A DNA stretch of 64,000 nucleotides. Origin: CBDCWQ01 sp965223435 (GTDB lineage: Bacteria > Myxococcota > Kuafuiibacteriia > Kuafuiibacteriales > Kuafuiibacteriaceae). The notes beneath the pieces are model-generated. The model had not been told where the DNA came from. It worked only from the letters and a program-made list of their open reading frames with translations, and searched no databases. Location of the stretch: assembly GCA_965223435.1 (NCBI GenBank), contig CBDCWQ010000017.1, forward strand, positions 268,877 to 332,876, in the 5' to 3' direction. The position numbers and the translations under genes are program-made. Positions 36,472 to 46,841 of the stretch are shown piece by piece; position 1 is the first letter of the stretch, and every line of letters begins with the position of its first letter.

Positions 36472-39400
36472 AGTGATGAACGATACGCCTCGAAGTTTTT
36501 GAGTCCATCCTCGGTCCATTCCATCATGGACGCGAGCATTTTTAGAAGCTTCTCTCCAACAAAACGCGCCGTCTGTGGAGGGCTGCGGTGATCGAGCTCT
36601 TTTTTGCCGTTAAGTAAGATGCCTAGACCCCGAATAATCTGAAACAGGTCATCACTCAAGGCACTTTCATGGAGCTTTGTACTGTGGGAAGCGGACATGA
36701 AGGCACTAAGGGCTGTGGTTGGACGGGCGGTTCTCGCGATGAGTTTATGCAAAATCGCTCTCAGTTTGCCGCTGTGGCCTTCTTCCTGGATGGCTGAAAG
36801 ACTGCTATGAGCGTGTTGAAGTTCGCTAAAAATGGTTTGTAACGCGGTCCCCACCCTATCCAGCCGATCCGCCGTGGCCGACGACGGGTCCGTGAAGTCG
36901 GACGTCCCCGATGTGCGTTCTAGCGAACGGCCATAGTTCTTTGGGGTAAACTCAATACTCCACTCAATTTCAAATCTTGCATTCCCGTCGGAAATATTCA
37001 TGTGAGCCGATGAGACAATATCCGTACCATCGGTCGCCTCATAGTGTTCCCCCTGTAGGGCGTACACGGGATCATTGAGAGGAGCGCCGATCGATTTCAG
37101 GTGGGCCATCAAAACATGATATCCCCAATCCTCGAGCGCGTGAAAGCTCTTGAGATTAAGAACAGTCGTCCCACGGTGAGTTCCGGGCGCCAAGAGCTCC
37201 AAGTCGGGTATTTCAATTTCGGGAACCACGCCTAGCGTGTTTTTGACGATCACCCCTCGTAGTTTTAGGGGGTGGTCAGGCCGGCTGTTTTTCACCAAGA
37301 TGGACGCGTAGAATGCATCCAGGGCTGCGGCCATGCTTTTGGATTCTGCGGTTTCACCCTGACCGGGTTTTGAGCCAGGACCTGGGTGCTGAAACGGATC
37401 GTGTAGTTCCAGCTCTTCGAGATCGTCCAGGGGCTTGTCGCTCCAGACAAACCTTCCGCTGATCGATTCCAACAACGGGTTGTAGATTCGCACAGAGCCA
37501 TTTTTTTGGGGAACCCGTAGGCGCCATATCCCATAGTCATCGATCAGTTGAAGTGTGTTGGCTTCTTCTTCGAGCGGGTCTTCGGAGCCGCTCATGGCGA
37601 TGAGGTTTCGCGGACCGAGTTGACTCTTGTTGGGCGGAAGACGGTCGATGGCGAAGACCACGTAGATCCCCGGATGGAGTTTGCTCTTCGTTTCGAAGTA
37701 CAACTGGACGGCGGCCTGGCCCTTGGGCTGCGCATTGGCGCGTGCAACCAGATCACCATCGCTGAGTGGTACATCACTTAGGTAAAGAAGAGAAGAGCGT
37801 TCCACTTCACCCAACTTGGCTTTGACCGCGAGAAACTGCTCGTGGGCGTAGGTCTCCTCGAATGCAAGATACTCCTCCAGTGGGTCCGAACGAAGCTTGA
37901 TACCAAGGCCATCATGGACCTCGCCAAACTTGTCGCCCATCGCCACTTCGTCGTGAAGAAGCACCGGAATGAACGTCTGATCGACTCGCTGATGTAGACC
38001 AGAAACCATCGATGCTTCTTCAAACATATCTGGTAACTGAGTCAGGCCCAAGACGAGCGCGCCACGGGTATCGATGAGCGCCCAATAGTCGTGAAGGGCT
38101 GCAGGGAACACAAAAAAGGTCTGCTGCCTTGGACTGTATACCTGAATCAGATCGGCGGGAATGTCGTCCGGCCGGGCAAAGAACAAGGAACGAGCTTCTC
38201 GAAGCTCTCCATCGGTGAGAGAGTTTGCGGCGATGCGAATCTGGCCATCGAAACCAAACCGCGTTGACAGTGCCTTTTTTTGATCCTCAGGCAGGGGAAA
38301 GTCACCGAGGCTATTCGAAATCTGGTGGGCGCTGCTTTTCAGGGACTCCAGGGAGTCCGTTTTGTTCTCGGATGGATTCTCGGGCGGGGGTCCCCGGGTG
38401 CCTGATAGGGGATCTGAGCCCTCTGGGCCATTGGCCCCGCTCGCCATCAGGTTTTTAACCTGATGGCGCCAATCGTTCCAGCTGACGGGAGACCTGGCGC
38501 ATTCCTCTTGCGAGAAGCGAACTGTCTTGCAGCGGGGCTGGCCCAAAAGGGTGTCGAGGAGCCACTGGTGAAGCCAATGTACGTAGGCCGCCCGGTGGGC
38601 TTCGGGGATGTCTTGAGAGGTAATCTCTTTGCTGTACCAGTTGTTCCACACGCCGGGCTGGCTATGAACCAGGCTCGGTGGGCGTTGGTCGGCGTGAATG
38701 TAGAGGACCACGCCCCGGGGGCTTTGCCAAAATGTATCCCAGGAAAGATTGAGGCCCCATCGCTGGAACAACTCTATGCCATCGGTGGTGTGGACCAGGA
38801 TAACGTCCCGGGGAAAGCGGCCATGCGCGTTTTCGCGCAAGGCCTCGGCCGCAAGGGCCTGTTCTTGGTGCGCATCGTCAATGCCAAATCCTAGGTTGGC
38901 AATGATTCCTAAACTCAGGGCTTGCTCCCAATGGGGTGGGTTTTGGGCTAAGAACTCGCGAGGCAGCGTGTAGTAGTCACTTGGATCTGGTTCACCTACA
39001 GACGGAGTGAAGCCGATATAGCGAAAGTCAGAAGGAACCTGAAAATCGGCACCCTGCTCGACGACCACGACATTGTGGTTCTCATCAGCAAAAATTTGGT
39101 CCACCAAAGCATCAATCTCTTCTTGGTGGATTTCGCCGGTGACCGCTGTGAAGACACCCGTCGCGGCGATCTCGACGAGCGCCAGCCTCAAAAGCTCTCG
39201 GGCACCAAACTCCTTGGCAAACTGTAGGCCCATGGTGACACCGAGGGCGGACTCCGGCCCCGGGTTAAGAGCACCTTCGGTCATTCCAGAAAAAAGCATC
39301 CGCGGGTCGAACAAGGGCTGGGTCTGAAGACCGCCAAGAAGAAAGGGCGCCCCGGGAAATGCCGGTATCTGAACCGATGCAGGTTCTTCTTGAGGCGCGT

Positions 39401-42400
39401 CCACGAGGTTGAGTTCTCTGGCCCAGTTTTTTGACTCAATCGCGTCTAAGCTTTGAGCCTTCGCCAGCTGCTCGAAGTGATCTCGGGTGACAACGCCCGT
39501 TCTTAGGCTGTTGTGTACTGTCGCAGGGTTCAGGTTTGCGGACTCGGCGAACCTTGGAAGATGACCCTCGGCCTGGGCATTGATGAGCTGGCGCAGAGCC
39601 CGTGCCCGCTGGATCTGGTTCGTGGTCAGCAAGAACTGAGACGCCGAAGCCGGCCGTCCGTTTTGTCGCCACTCGACACCGGGGTGGTCAGCGTGGTCCT
39701 GAAGGACACGAACTTCCAAGGATGCGCGCTTCCAATATTGGGGAGACTCAGTGTGGAAAACTTCGATGGGATCAATGCCCCTCTGCTCAAACACGACCCG
39801 AGGCTTGGGTGCGAGCGGCTCGCCGAGCATCGCCTCGAGTCTTTTTTTCAGCGCATCTTGAAACCGAAACCGGAGACCTTCTTGTACTTCCAAGGGACCG
39901 GCATCGTTTCTTAGGGAGAGCGGCTCCGCTTGAAGAAGGAGGTCAACACTGGTGGTGTCCGCAAAATGGGCGCCGACTTCGCCAAGGGCCAAAACCTCCT
40001 GACGCTCGAGTTTGTTGGAGCCCAGGTTTCGAAAGATGGTTTCGATTGTGCGGGTCAGCGCCCAAACCTCTTCTTGCTTTCGGTAGGAAAGGAGCGTGTT
40101 GAGTGCGTCCTCATCTGAGCCTTGCCGTTTGGTGAGCAGCGCTCGCAAGGTGGTCTCTGCGAGTGTGCACGGCATCCCCAGATAGGCTTCAAGAACCGCG
40201 GTTTCTACCAAGGCAACTTCAGGGGGCATGGTGCAGAGGTGCGTCAGCGCGTAGCTGGTTTCTTCGATCAAATCAGGGTAGTGCGTCCTCAAGAAGCGTG
40301 AAGGCAGATCATCCCAGTCGGAGGCGTCTAGGGGCCGTGTTTGTCTCAGGAATCGAAGTCGAAGAATCTCTTTGAACAAGGTGTCAAAGCGGTAGGGCTG
40401 AAATTCGGACGCCAGAAGAGCGAAGATCGTGTCTTGAATGCGGTTTTGGATCTGGTGTTCAAACGCCTCGGGGTCGATGGGGCCTTGGGCGTGCAATCCG
40501 TAGCTCCGGGCTTCGAGAACCATGGGTCCGGAGGCGACACCCAAAACGCCCATGGGCGCATAGGCCAGGGTGTAGGCTAAGTGCCGCGGCAAGGCATCGG
40601 GCGCTTGGCGATGTAACTTCATCAATTCAAAAAGGGCCAGGGATTCCTGCCGGGGATCGAAGTTCTTGGCGCCTCTTCTGGCCAGTATCGGGAGTCCATA
40701 TGCCGCCCACGCATCCTTTGTGCCTACGACTTCAGGGACTGGGCCTCGACGGTCGCTGCTGGGTTCCTCGGTTTTCGCGAAAACGCGCGCGCGGTTTCGG
40801 GATATAAGCTCCATCGAGTGGTCAGGTAAGTTGCTCAGCCCAGCCAACAGTGATTGCTGGGCTTCCCACCGTCCAGTGTAGGACGCAAAGAGACTGCATA
40901 GGGCGTAGATTTTTCTTGAGCGGGGAGTATGTTCTACGGCCTGGGGTCCATCTCGTTCGGAAATAGAGTAAAGGGGCGCGCCCCCGTTACCACAAAGCTC
41001 GACCACGCGAGGCTCAAGAATCGCCAAGTGCTCCATGAGGCGTTGAGCAAAGATCTCATCCGCTCCGTGCGTGGGCACTTCGATGTTGACTTGTGTGCCT
41101 ACCGGCGGTTCCTGGCGGTCTTGGGACAGCGCCTCGGCAGCTTGCGTCAGCGCAAAAAAGGCCGCCGCGTTGTCGAAGCTCAGTGCCGTACCCTTGGCTT
41201 CTTCCGGGGCCCCGGGGGCCATCTCGTGCGGGAACAGTCCTGCGAGGAGGCCGGACGCCGAACTTGGCGGCTGGGACAACATTCCGCCCAATCCCATCTT
41301 CAGGACGTTGCGTATTTCTTCAACCAGCCCATCGTCTTGGTTTTGGAGATGGACGAGTGCTCGGGCCAAAGCATAATACACCCACATCTGGGTCGCGGTG
41401 TCGTAGTCGCCGACCAAAGGCTCGCCCGTATCCGCGTGCACCACCGTGGGGAACAGAACTTCCGGACCATCTATCTTTTTGCCTTCGCTTTGGCTTCCGC
41501 CTATGCGCACTTCCAGAAGTCCCCGGAGCCAGCGGCGTATCGTGGGGTCGTCGTCACGGTTGCGCGCTCGGCCGGATCGATTGAGCCGAGAGACGATGGC
41601 CCATGCCTGTTCTTCAACAAAGGTGTAGGGCACATCGTCTATGGAGCGTCCTGAAAGCACCCGATCGGCAGGGTCTGCACCTCTATCGGTGCGGTCAAGT
41701 TTCGCCTGACTGTCATGGGCAGCTTCAACCAAGGCCAGGGGTTTAATGTCCTGCGCGTAGTCCAAGAGGGGGCGGTCAAGGTCCTGCGCCCTTCCTTGAA
41801 GCGCATCGTGAACGTCCACAAACCAGATCACGGCGGTGCTTGAAGCGAGACGCGTGGACAGGTCTTGAATGCGTTCGCTAGAATAAGGGAAGCCGTGATC
41901 CCGCACGAAAGCCTGGGCGCCTGCCCATAGTCGGATGGATTCGTCTTTGAGCGCATCCGCATGCGGGGCTTCCGGGTAGGCCTCTACAAAGCGGTGAAGA
42001 CCCAGGATCAGACCCATTGTGGCCTCGAGATGGTATGAGGTTTCTTGGAGTTTGCTGGGATTGATGTACGGGTCCCGGAAAGTATTCTGGAAATAGTGTG
42101 TTCCGTAGTACGCGGACCCCGGGCCGCCAAACGCCAGCTTTTTGGTGAAACGAACCACCGTATATCTCAGGCATTGCCCAAGCCGGTCCACGTAGATGGA
42201 TGGTGATCCCGGGTCTTGAGCCTGAAAAGATGCTTCTGTTTCTGACCGTCGAGCCGGCGAAGCGCCTTCAGCTCCGCCTGCCGAGACTTCCAGCACGCTG
42301 TAGTTGACCGCGAGCGCGAGCCAGCTGCAGTTGTCGATGGCGGTGTGTGGGCTTTGGACAAAAGACCCATCGGCTTCGAACTGCCCGCCGGTGACGACCC

Positions 42401-45344
42401 GTCCCATGGGCGATGAAGCTGGGGCGCGCAAGGCACTTTCGATCCATTGTTGTTTTCGCGCGTCGAGTTTTGGCGAACCTGGAGACTCTGGTCCACCGCT
42501 TTTGAGGGTCTCCTCCAGGATGTCGGATGTTGCCTCATCCCACAGTCCCAAGAAAATTCCGTCCCGAAGTTCATCTCGCCATACCTGAATCTCATCGACC
42601 TTGGTGAGACCGAGAGGTTCTGCATGGGACAGGGCATGGTTGAGGACGCTGAGAACGTCCAGATTGTGTTCGGTCACCACATTGCTTGCTTTGACGGGCT
42701 CCTTGAGCGCCGCCCATGTCTTTTCTGAAATCTCCGTGTTGCGCCAAGCCTGATCTGCCGTTGCTTTAAGCAAGCACGCCTCGCCCATCGTGCACACCTT
42801 GACCTCTGAGGGGTCGCCATAAGCATCGTAGCCGATGGTGTCCAAAATGCTGTAGTAGGCCCACCGTTCCTCCGCATTTTCGGTCACGGGCTGACCGCTG
42901 GTTTCAAGCAGCTGGGAAGGCTTATCAGCAAGTTCGAGCCCTTGAGTGGTCCAACCTGCGGTCATCAGGCTGAGTGTGTGCCCATTTTCGGAGGTGAACC
43001 GCCGACGGTGATCCGCCAAACCCTGGAGGGCTGCGCCATAACAACCGCGAAACCATGCCTGCTCCTCTGTGTCCTCGAGGGTGCGAAATGCATCGGAGAC
43101 AATGAACGATCCAATTCCGTGAATCGCCCATGCATTCGCACCGGTGACCAATCGAGCGTCTTTCCAGTCATCGTCCAAAGTGTTCCAAGAAAAGGGCCAA
43201 CCCTTGATCTTGGTGGCGTCGGCGGAGTCGACCACCGCTCGGCTGCATAGGTAGCGCGCAAAGGCTTGCGTGCGCGCGTAGTGCTCCGCTGTGCTCAATC
43301 CGGGGACATGACGTGTCCTCGAAAACTGCGCCAACGCGATCCCCAAAGTGTACACCCAAACCCGCTCGAAGCTGGCAAGATGTTTTAGATCTTGTGCCGA
43401 TTCCGTGGGGCTGTTTTCATGCCCATCCGGATTTTGGCGGTACTCAACCTGAAAAGCACCATCCTTTTTCTTCGGAGGAAAGCGCGCCCCATAGGTCGAG
43501 GCCAAGCCACTGTTTTGCTCGATGCGAGCACTCCGCAACAAAGATTCCCGCAGCATGATGGCTTTTTGGTGGTTCCCATCAACGTTCCCCTCGATGCTTT
43601 GAACAAGGCGCCCATCCCCCGCAGCTAGGGGCACAAGACGCGCAAGAGGAACGCGGTCCTCCGATGATGTCCACGCGAGGGCCGCGCCCCCAAACTCGCC
43701 CGAACCAAACCACGAAGTTCTCTCGGAACTCGGCACCGATGCAAGCTGCGCGTCTTCGTGTGCCCCCTGAGTGTCCCCAAAAACACCCGCGGTTCCAACC
43801 GATACCGGGGTGCCCTCAGAGGTGTCTGTCCGTGCACCCGATGCCTGCGGTGGGCCTTCAGAAGCCGTGACCGTGGCCACCGCTTTTCCATTCACGAAGT
43901 CGATGCGAACCATGGATTCGTCCGCTGGGGAATGAGGACGCGCACCCGGGAACAAGATTTCGTTCGGAGAAAACATGAAGGATACGGGTTCTCCAGAGAC
44001 TCTCATGTGGTGTTTGTTGACACGCTCCAGGCTGACCGTGATCGGGGTGCCTTCAGTCATGACGGAAGCCCCTGTGCGGGTTTGGATCATGGCGGTTGAA
44101 TGGTCTCGTGAGGCCCGGGCTATGGCCACTCGGTCACCGCTTTGGCCGGGCTCCCCCTGGGCCAAAAACGAGACGAAAAAGAGCTCGTCTTGAGCTAAGA
44201 CCTGAGGCCGCCCGTGGTAGGTATCCGCATAGGCGACTGAAGGCTCCGGACTGACCGGGTCCTTCGTACGCACCACGAAGTGGAGCGGTTTGGCTGGAAC
44301 GGGCGTAGCTTCGGGCCGGTCTTCGTTGAGGGTCTCGACCGACCATGATCGGCCCTTATCAAGGCTTCGTGCCAAACGGAGAACGCCAAGGGGTTGTTCG
44401 TGTCCCGTGGCGTCCAACCGGACGTGGATCTGGCTCGGCTGGAAAAAAAGGACCGCGATCTCTCCGAGCGCATTGATGGCCACCTGAGGCATGTAACCCA
44501 CCAGAGGTTGTCCTTCAGCGACGAGAGGCGCAGGCAAAGACCAGGTTGTTCCGTCCTCCGAGTTTGCCCAGTAGAGTACGTTTCCCTCCGGATTGTTGGT
44601 GTTGTCGCTTGATCCCTTCTCGTAAACGACCAGGAGCGTCCCCGACGGACTCGCCGCGATCTCGGCATAGGAAGGTCGGTCGGAAAGCTCGCTAAGAAAG
44701 TGGGTGTCGATGATGGCACGCTGCCAACGAGTGCGATTGGAGTCGTTCCCTTCAGAATGAATGGCGTCTGAGGGTGGGGCCGTTGGTCGGATCGATCTTT
44801 TGGCCACGACCAGACGGTCATCTTCTTGCCACCTACCCTCGTAGAGAAACTGGTGTTTGTTGCCCACATGTGGCCAAAGGAGCTCATCCCCCGGTTCGTA
44901 GACCTGTTTCCATGGGCTTCGCCAACCGAGTAGGAGTTTGGTGGGGAAGCGCCGCTGAACGACTTTGGGGCTGTACTCCAGAGCATGAGCGTTGGTTTGC
45001 CAATACGGGTTTCGAACCGGCAAAGACTCAAAGAGGCGAAACTGTTTGGCAACGACTACGAGCTCGCCGCGATCCAAATAAAGAGAGGGTGCATATACGT
45101 ATGCCTGCTCGGACCAGTCGACGTGCGTCTCGGCGGGGCTTTTGCTTTCGTCCGGCTTCGTACTCAGAGAATACGAATCTTCGCACCAGCATTCTTCGCA
45201 CCGGCAGTGTCCGCCTTCATCGGGGGCAACCTTGACTTTGTACCTCAGGATTTCGGTAGAGGGTGTTTGGTGATGGCGGTCGAAGATGCTGAGTGGCTCA
45301 CCACTCTCTTCGCGCTCTATCTCGAAATCGCGAGCATAGAACAC
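36468..45344 (-). CDS. Giant secreted protein, C-terminal part (BNR-like propeller, helical toroid, unknown C-terminus)
   Basis: 2,958 residues from GTG 45344, but in the same frame as, and only 16 bases after the stop of, 45360-46841; the two are almost certainly one gene split by an in-frame TGA. Residues ~100-400 are sialidase/BNR-like ('EDGTTWSLPAPLVA', 'LARSLDKGRSWSVETLN'). Roughly 600-1,400 is helical with aromatic motifs of a six-hairpin toroid ('AIDNCSWLALAVNYSVLE', 'LQETSYHLEATMGLILGLHR'), as in glycoside-active enzymes. Around residue 1,945 is a helix-turn-helix-like stretch (FAESANLNPATVHNSLR). The last ~900 residues match nothing recognised. Enzyme activity cannot be claimed. Confidence 0.8.
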   Translation of the reverse strand: MFYARDFEIEREESGEPLSIFDRHHQTPSTEILRYKVKVAPDEGGHCRCEECWCEDSYSLSTKPDESKSPAETHVDWSEQAYVYAPSLYLDRGELVVVAKQFRLFESLPVRNPYWQTNAHALEYSPKVVQRRFPTKLLLGWRSPWKQVYEPGDELLWPHVGNKHQFLYEGRWQEDDRLVVAKRSIRPTAPPSDAIHSEGNDSNRTRWQRAIIDTHFLSELSDRPSYAEIAASPSGTLLVVYEKGSSDNTNNPEGNVLYWANSEDGTTWSLPAPLVAEGQPLVGYMPQVAINALGEIAVLFFQPSQIHVRLDATGHEQPLGVLRLARSLDKGRSWSVETLNEDRPEATPVPAKPLHFVVRTKDPVSPEPSVAYADTYHGRPQVLAQDELFFVSFLAQGEPGQSGDRVAIARASRDHSTAMIQTRTGASVMTEGTPITVSLERVNKHHMRVSGEPVSFMFSPNEILFPGARPHSPADESMVRIDFVNGKAVATVTASEGPPQASGARTDTSEGTPVSVGTAGVFGDTQGAHEDAQLASVPSSERTSWFGSGEFGGAALAWTSSEDRVPLARLVPLAAGDGRLVQSIEGNVDGNHQKAIMLRESLLRSARIEQNSGLASTYGARFPPKKKDGAFQVEYRQNPDGHENSPTESAQDLKHLASFERVWVYTLGIALAQFSRTRHVPGLSTAEHYARTQAFARYLCSRAVVDSADATKIKGWPFSWNTLDDDWKDARLVTGANAWAIHGIGSFIVSDAFRTLEDTEEQAWFRGCYGAALQGLADHRRRFTSENGHTLSLMTAGWTTQGLELADKPSQLLETSGQPVTENAEERWAYYSILDTIGYDAYGDPSEVKVCTMGEACLLKATADQAWRNTEISEKTWAALKEPVKASNVVTEHNLDVLSVLNHALSHAEPLGLTKVDEIQVWRDELRDGIFLGLWDEATSDILEETLKSGGPESPGSPKLDARKQQWIESALRAPASSPMGRVVTGGQFEADGSFVQSPHTAIDNCSWLALAVNYSVLEVSAGGAEGASPARRSETEASFQAQDPGSPSIYVDRLGQCLRYTVVRFTKKLAFGGPGSAYYGTHYFQNTFRDPYINPSKLQETSYHLEATMGLILGLHRFVEAYPEAPHADALKDESIRLWAGAQAFVRDHGFPYSSERIQDLSTRLASSTAVIWFVDVHDALQGRAQDLDRPLLDYAQDIKPLALVEAAHDSQAKLDRTDRGADPADRVLSGRSIDDVPYTFVEEQAWAIVSRLNRSGRARNRDDDPTIRRWLRGLLEVRIGGSQSEGKKIDGPEVLFPTVVHADTGEPLVGDYDTATQMWVYYALARALVHLQNQDDGLVEEIRNVLKMGLGGMLSQPPSSASGLLAGLFPHEMAPGAPEEAKGTALSFDNAAAFFALTQAAEALSQDRQEPPVGTQVNIEVPTHGADEIFAQRLMEHLAILEPRVVELCGNGGAPLYSISERDGPQAVEHTPRSRKIYALCSLFASYTGRWEAQQSLLAGLSNLPDHSMELISRNRARVFAKTEEPSSDRRGPVPEVVGTKDAWAAYGLPILARRGAKNFDPRQESLALFELMKLHRQAPDALPRHLAYTLAYAPMGVLGVASGPMVLEARSYGLHAQGPIDPEAFEHQIQNRIQDTIFALLASEFQPYRFDTLFKEILRLRFLRQTRPLDASDWDDLPSRFLRTHYPDLIEETSYALTHLCTMPPEVALVETAVLEAYLGMPCTLAETTLRALLTKRQGSDEDALNTLLSYRKQEEVWALTRTIETIFRNLGSNKLERQEVLALGEVGAHFADTTSVDLLLQAEPLSLRNDAGPLEVQEGLRFRFQDALKKRLEAMLGEPLAPKPRVVFEQRGIDPIEVFHTESPQYWKRASLEVRVLQDHADHPGVEWRQNGRPASASQFLLTTNQIQRARALRQLINAQAEGHLPRFAESANLNPATVHNSLRTGVVTRDHFEQLAKAQSLDAIESKNWARELNLVDAPQEEPASVQIPAFPGAPFLLGGLQTQPLFDPRMLFSGMTEGALNPGPESALGVTMGLQFAKEFGARELLRLALVEIAATGVFTAVTGEIHQEEIDALVDQIFADENHNVVVVEQGADFQVPSDFRYIGFTPSVGEPDPSDYYTLPREFLAQNPPHWEQALSLGIIANLGFGIDDAHQEQALAAEALRENAHGRFPRDVILVHTTDGIELFQRWGLNLSWDTFWQSPRGVVLYIHADQRPPSLVHSQPGVWNNWYSKEITSQDIPEAHRAAYVHWLHQWLLDTLLGQPRCKTVRFSQEECARSPVSWNDWRHQVKNLMASGANGPEGSDPLSGTRGPPPENPSENKTDSLESLKSSAHQISNSLGDFPLPEDQKKALSTRFGFDGQIRIAANSLTDGELREARSLFFARPDDIPADLIQVYSPRQQTFFVFPAALHDYWALIDTRGALVLGLTQLPDMFEEASMVSGLHQRVDQTFIPVLLHDEVAMGDKFGEVHDGLGIKLRSDPLEEYLAFEETYAHEQFLAVKAKLGEVERSSLLYLSDVPLSDGDLVARANAQPKGQAAVQLYFETKSKLHPGIYVVFAIDRLPPNKSQLGPRNLIAMSGSEDPLEEEANTLQLIDDYGIWRLRVPQKNGSVRIYNPLLESISGRFVWSDKPLDDLEELELHDPFQHPGPGSKPGQGETAESKSMAAALDAFYASILVKNSRPDHPLKLRGVIVKNTLGVVPEIEIPDLELLAPGTHRGTTVLNLKSFHALEDWGYHVLMAHLKSIGAPLNDPVYALQGEHYEATDGTDIVSSAHMNISDGNARFEIEWSIEFTPKNYGRSLERTSGTSDFTDPSSATADRLDRVGTALQTIFSELQHAHSSLSAIQEEGHSGKLRAILHKLIARTARPTTALSAFMSASHSTKLHESALSDDLFQIIRGLGILLNGKKELDHRSPPQTARFVGEKLLKMLASMMEWTEDGLKNFEAYRSSL

Positions 45345-45359
45345 CTTGTTTCTTTCGCC

Positions 45360-46841
45360 TCATACTATGTGAATATGCCCCTCGGCATCGATGGCTGTGC
45401 GTAGATCGCGCTTCCCATCTGGACTTTCGGCGCCTGACCATGATGCCTCTTCAAAACGAAGGCGTCCTAAATCATCGGGTGTAGCAAACGTAGCCACCTT
45501 GCTACGAATACGCGCACGGGCCTTCGCTTCGCCCCGAACCTCGACCCAAGCAACCACGATCTTCTGCGATGAAACATCGAGAGTCAGCTCAGTGATGCTC
45601 CCGCCCGGTTCGGATTGAGCAATGCCTTCTTTGGCGCTTTGAACAAAAGACCCGGGCGCGCCGCTTCTCAAGGAATGAAGGTACGCAATCCGATCCCCTT
45701 CGCCCTGCCGATCCCTCGCCACCGTCACCATGTGGACAACCGTTTGGGCATCATGGGTTGAGATGGCCGTTCGCAAAAGAGCGACGTTTTGATGCCCGGT
45801 GGTCATAAGCTCTGGTGCCTCAAAAGTGCCGACGGGAAGGATGGGCGTTTGAGCTTCCACCGGATGGGTAGCCTGGGCTGAAGCCTTGGATTCTCTCGTT
45901 TCACCATGGTTGTCCAAAAAAACAGTGGTCAGCCAGTAGCGATAGACACCAAAGGTCTCGACCGTATCCTCAAAAGATAGACCGTCGACTGTCGTGACCT
46001 CAAAGGATGCATTGGGCTTTGAAGACGGTGAACGATACACGCGATACAACATCTTGGAGCCAGAAGGTGCCGGCGTTCCGTTGGCCAAAGCCGTCGGAGG
46101 TCGCCAAGATACGTGAACCGTCCGCCCCTGATGGGTCACCGCCAAGCTTCGAGGCGGTCGCGGTCTCCACGCTGTGTCTTGAGCCGTGGCCTCCTTGGTC
46201 AAGTACGCCAGCCCTGGCTCCAAGGTTTCGCCAAGGCCAACACGCACGTAGCGCTCTGTGTTCGCTTGCCACCGAAGCACCCGTTCAAGATTGCGGTCCT
46301 GGTGGCTCGCCTTTTCGAATACGTGTAACACGCTCCACCCCGCCATACCTACGGACGAAGACGCCACGTGGAGTCCATGTTCACTTTGGACTCTGAGGTT
46401 TTGGGGCCTCTTGACGTAGACCCAGTACGCCGACGGAGCACGCCCATCGGCTTTCGTGGTGCCAACACCTTCGGTTGAGACACGCCCAAGCTGGGCGCTC
46501 CGCAACAAAGGCGGTTCAAAAGTCTCGACTGCGAAGGCGGGCCCCACGGAGCGTTCGAGAGATCCAAGACTGAACGTAGGGTCAGAGGAAGGAAGGGAAA
46601 TGAGATTCCAGCCGGGCTCCAAAGCATAGAGGATTTCTTGGCCGCTCCTCTTTTGTTCGGTCGCTTCTGCACGGGAAGAACAAGATGCCACGAGCATCGT
46701 CAGTACGGCTGATGAGAGCCCCCGAAGCAGCAGTGAGGGTTCTATAGAATGGCGTTTTCCTCGGTTCCAGCGCAATCGGTGCGGCAGCGGGAGCCGACCG
46801 GACCCCTGTAAGCTTGAATCGTTCGGGCTTCGACCGGACAT
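45360..46841 (-). CDS. Giant secreted protein, N-terminal part: lipoprotein with Fn3 domain
   Basis: 493 residues ending at an in-frame TGA. A long n-region leads to a hydrophobic stretch and lipobox (LVASC), so the protein should be a lipoprotein. Next is a 'GWNLISLPSSDP' module (~75-230) typical of secreted proteins, then a fibronectin type III domain (~230-340: PRSLAVTHQGRTVHVSWRPP). The final part begins a propeller and breaks off at 'AEGHIHIV'. After the TGA the frame continues 'GERNKVFYARDFE'; in BNR-like proteins this site reads 'HIVWGE.NKVYYAR', so TGA very likely replaces a Trp codon. Confidence 0.78.
   Translation of the reverse strand: MSGRSPNDSSLQGSGRLPLPHRLRWNRGKRHSIEPSLLLRGLSSAVLTMLVASCSSRAEATEQKRSGQEILYALEPGWNLISLPSSDPTFSLGSLERSVGPAFAVETFEPPLLRSAQLGRVSTEGVGTTKADGRAPSAYWVYVKRPQNLRVQSEHGLHVASSSVGMAGWSVLHVFEKASHQDRNLERVLRWQANTERYVRVGLGETLEPGLAYLTKEATAQDTAWRPRPPRSLAVTHQGRTVHVSWRPPTALANGTPAPSGSKMLYRVYRSPSSKPNASFEVTTVDGLSFEDTVETFGVYRYWLTTVFLDNHGETRESKASAQATHPVEAQTPILPVGTFEAPELMTTGHQNVALLRTAISTHDAQTVVHMVTVARDRQGEGDRIAYLHSLRSGAPGSFVQSAKEGIAQSEPGGSITELTLDVSSQKIVVAWVEVRGEAKARARIRSKVATFATPDDLGRLRFEEASWSGAESPDGKRDLRTAIDAEGHIHIV

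Noticed and set aside
45330..45365. TGA at 45360-45362 as selenocysteine codon
   Set aside because: No convincing SECIS-like hairpin directly downstream, and comparison with BNR motifs points to Trp at this site.
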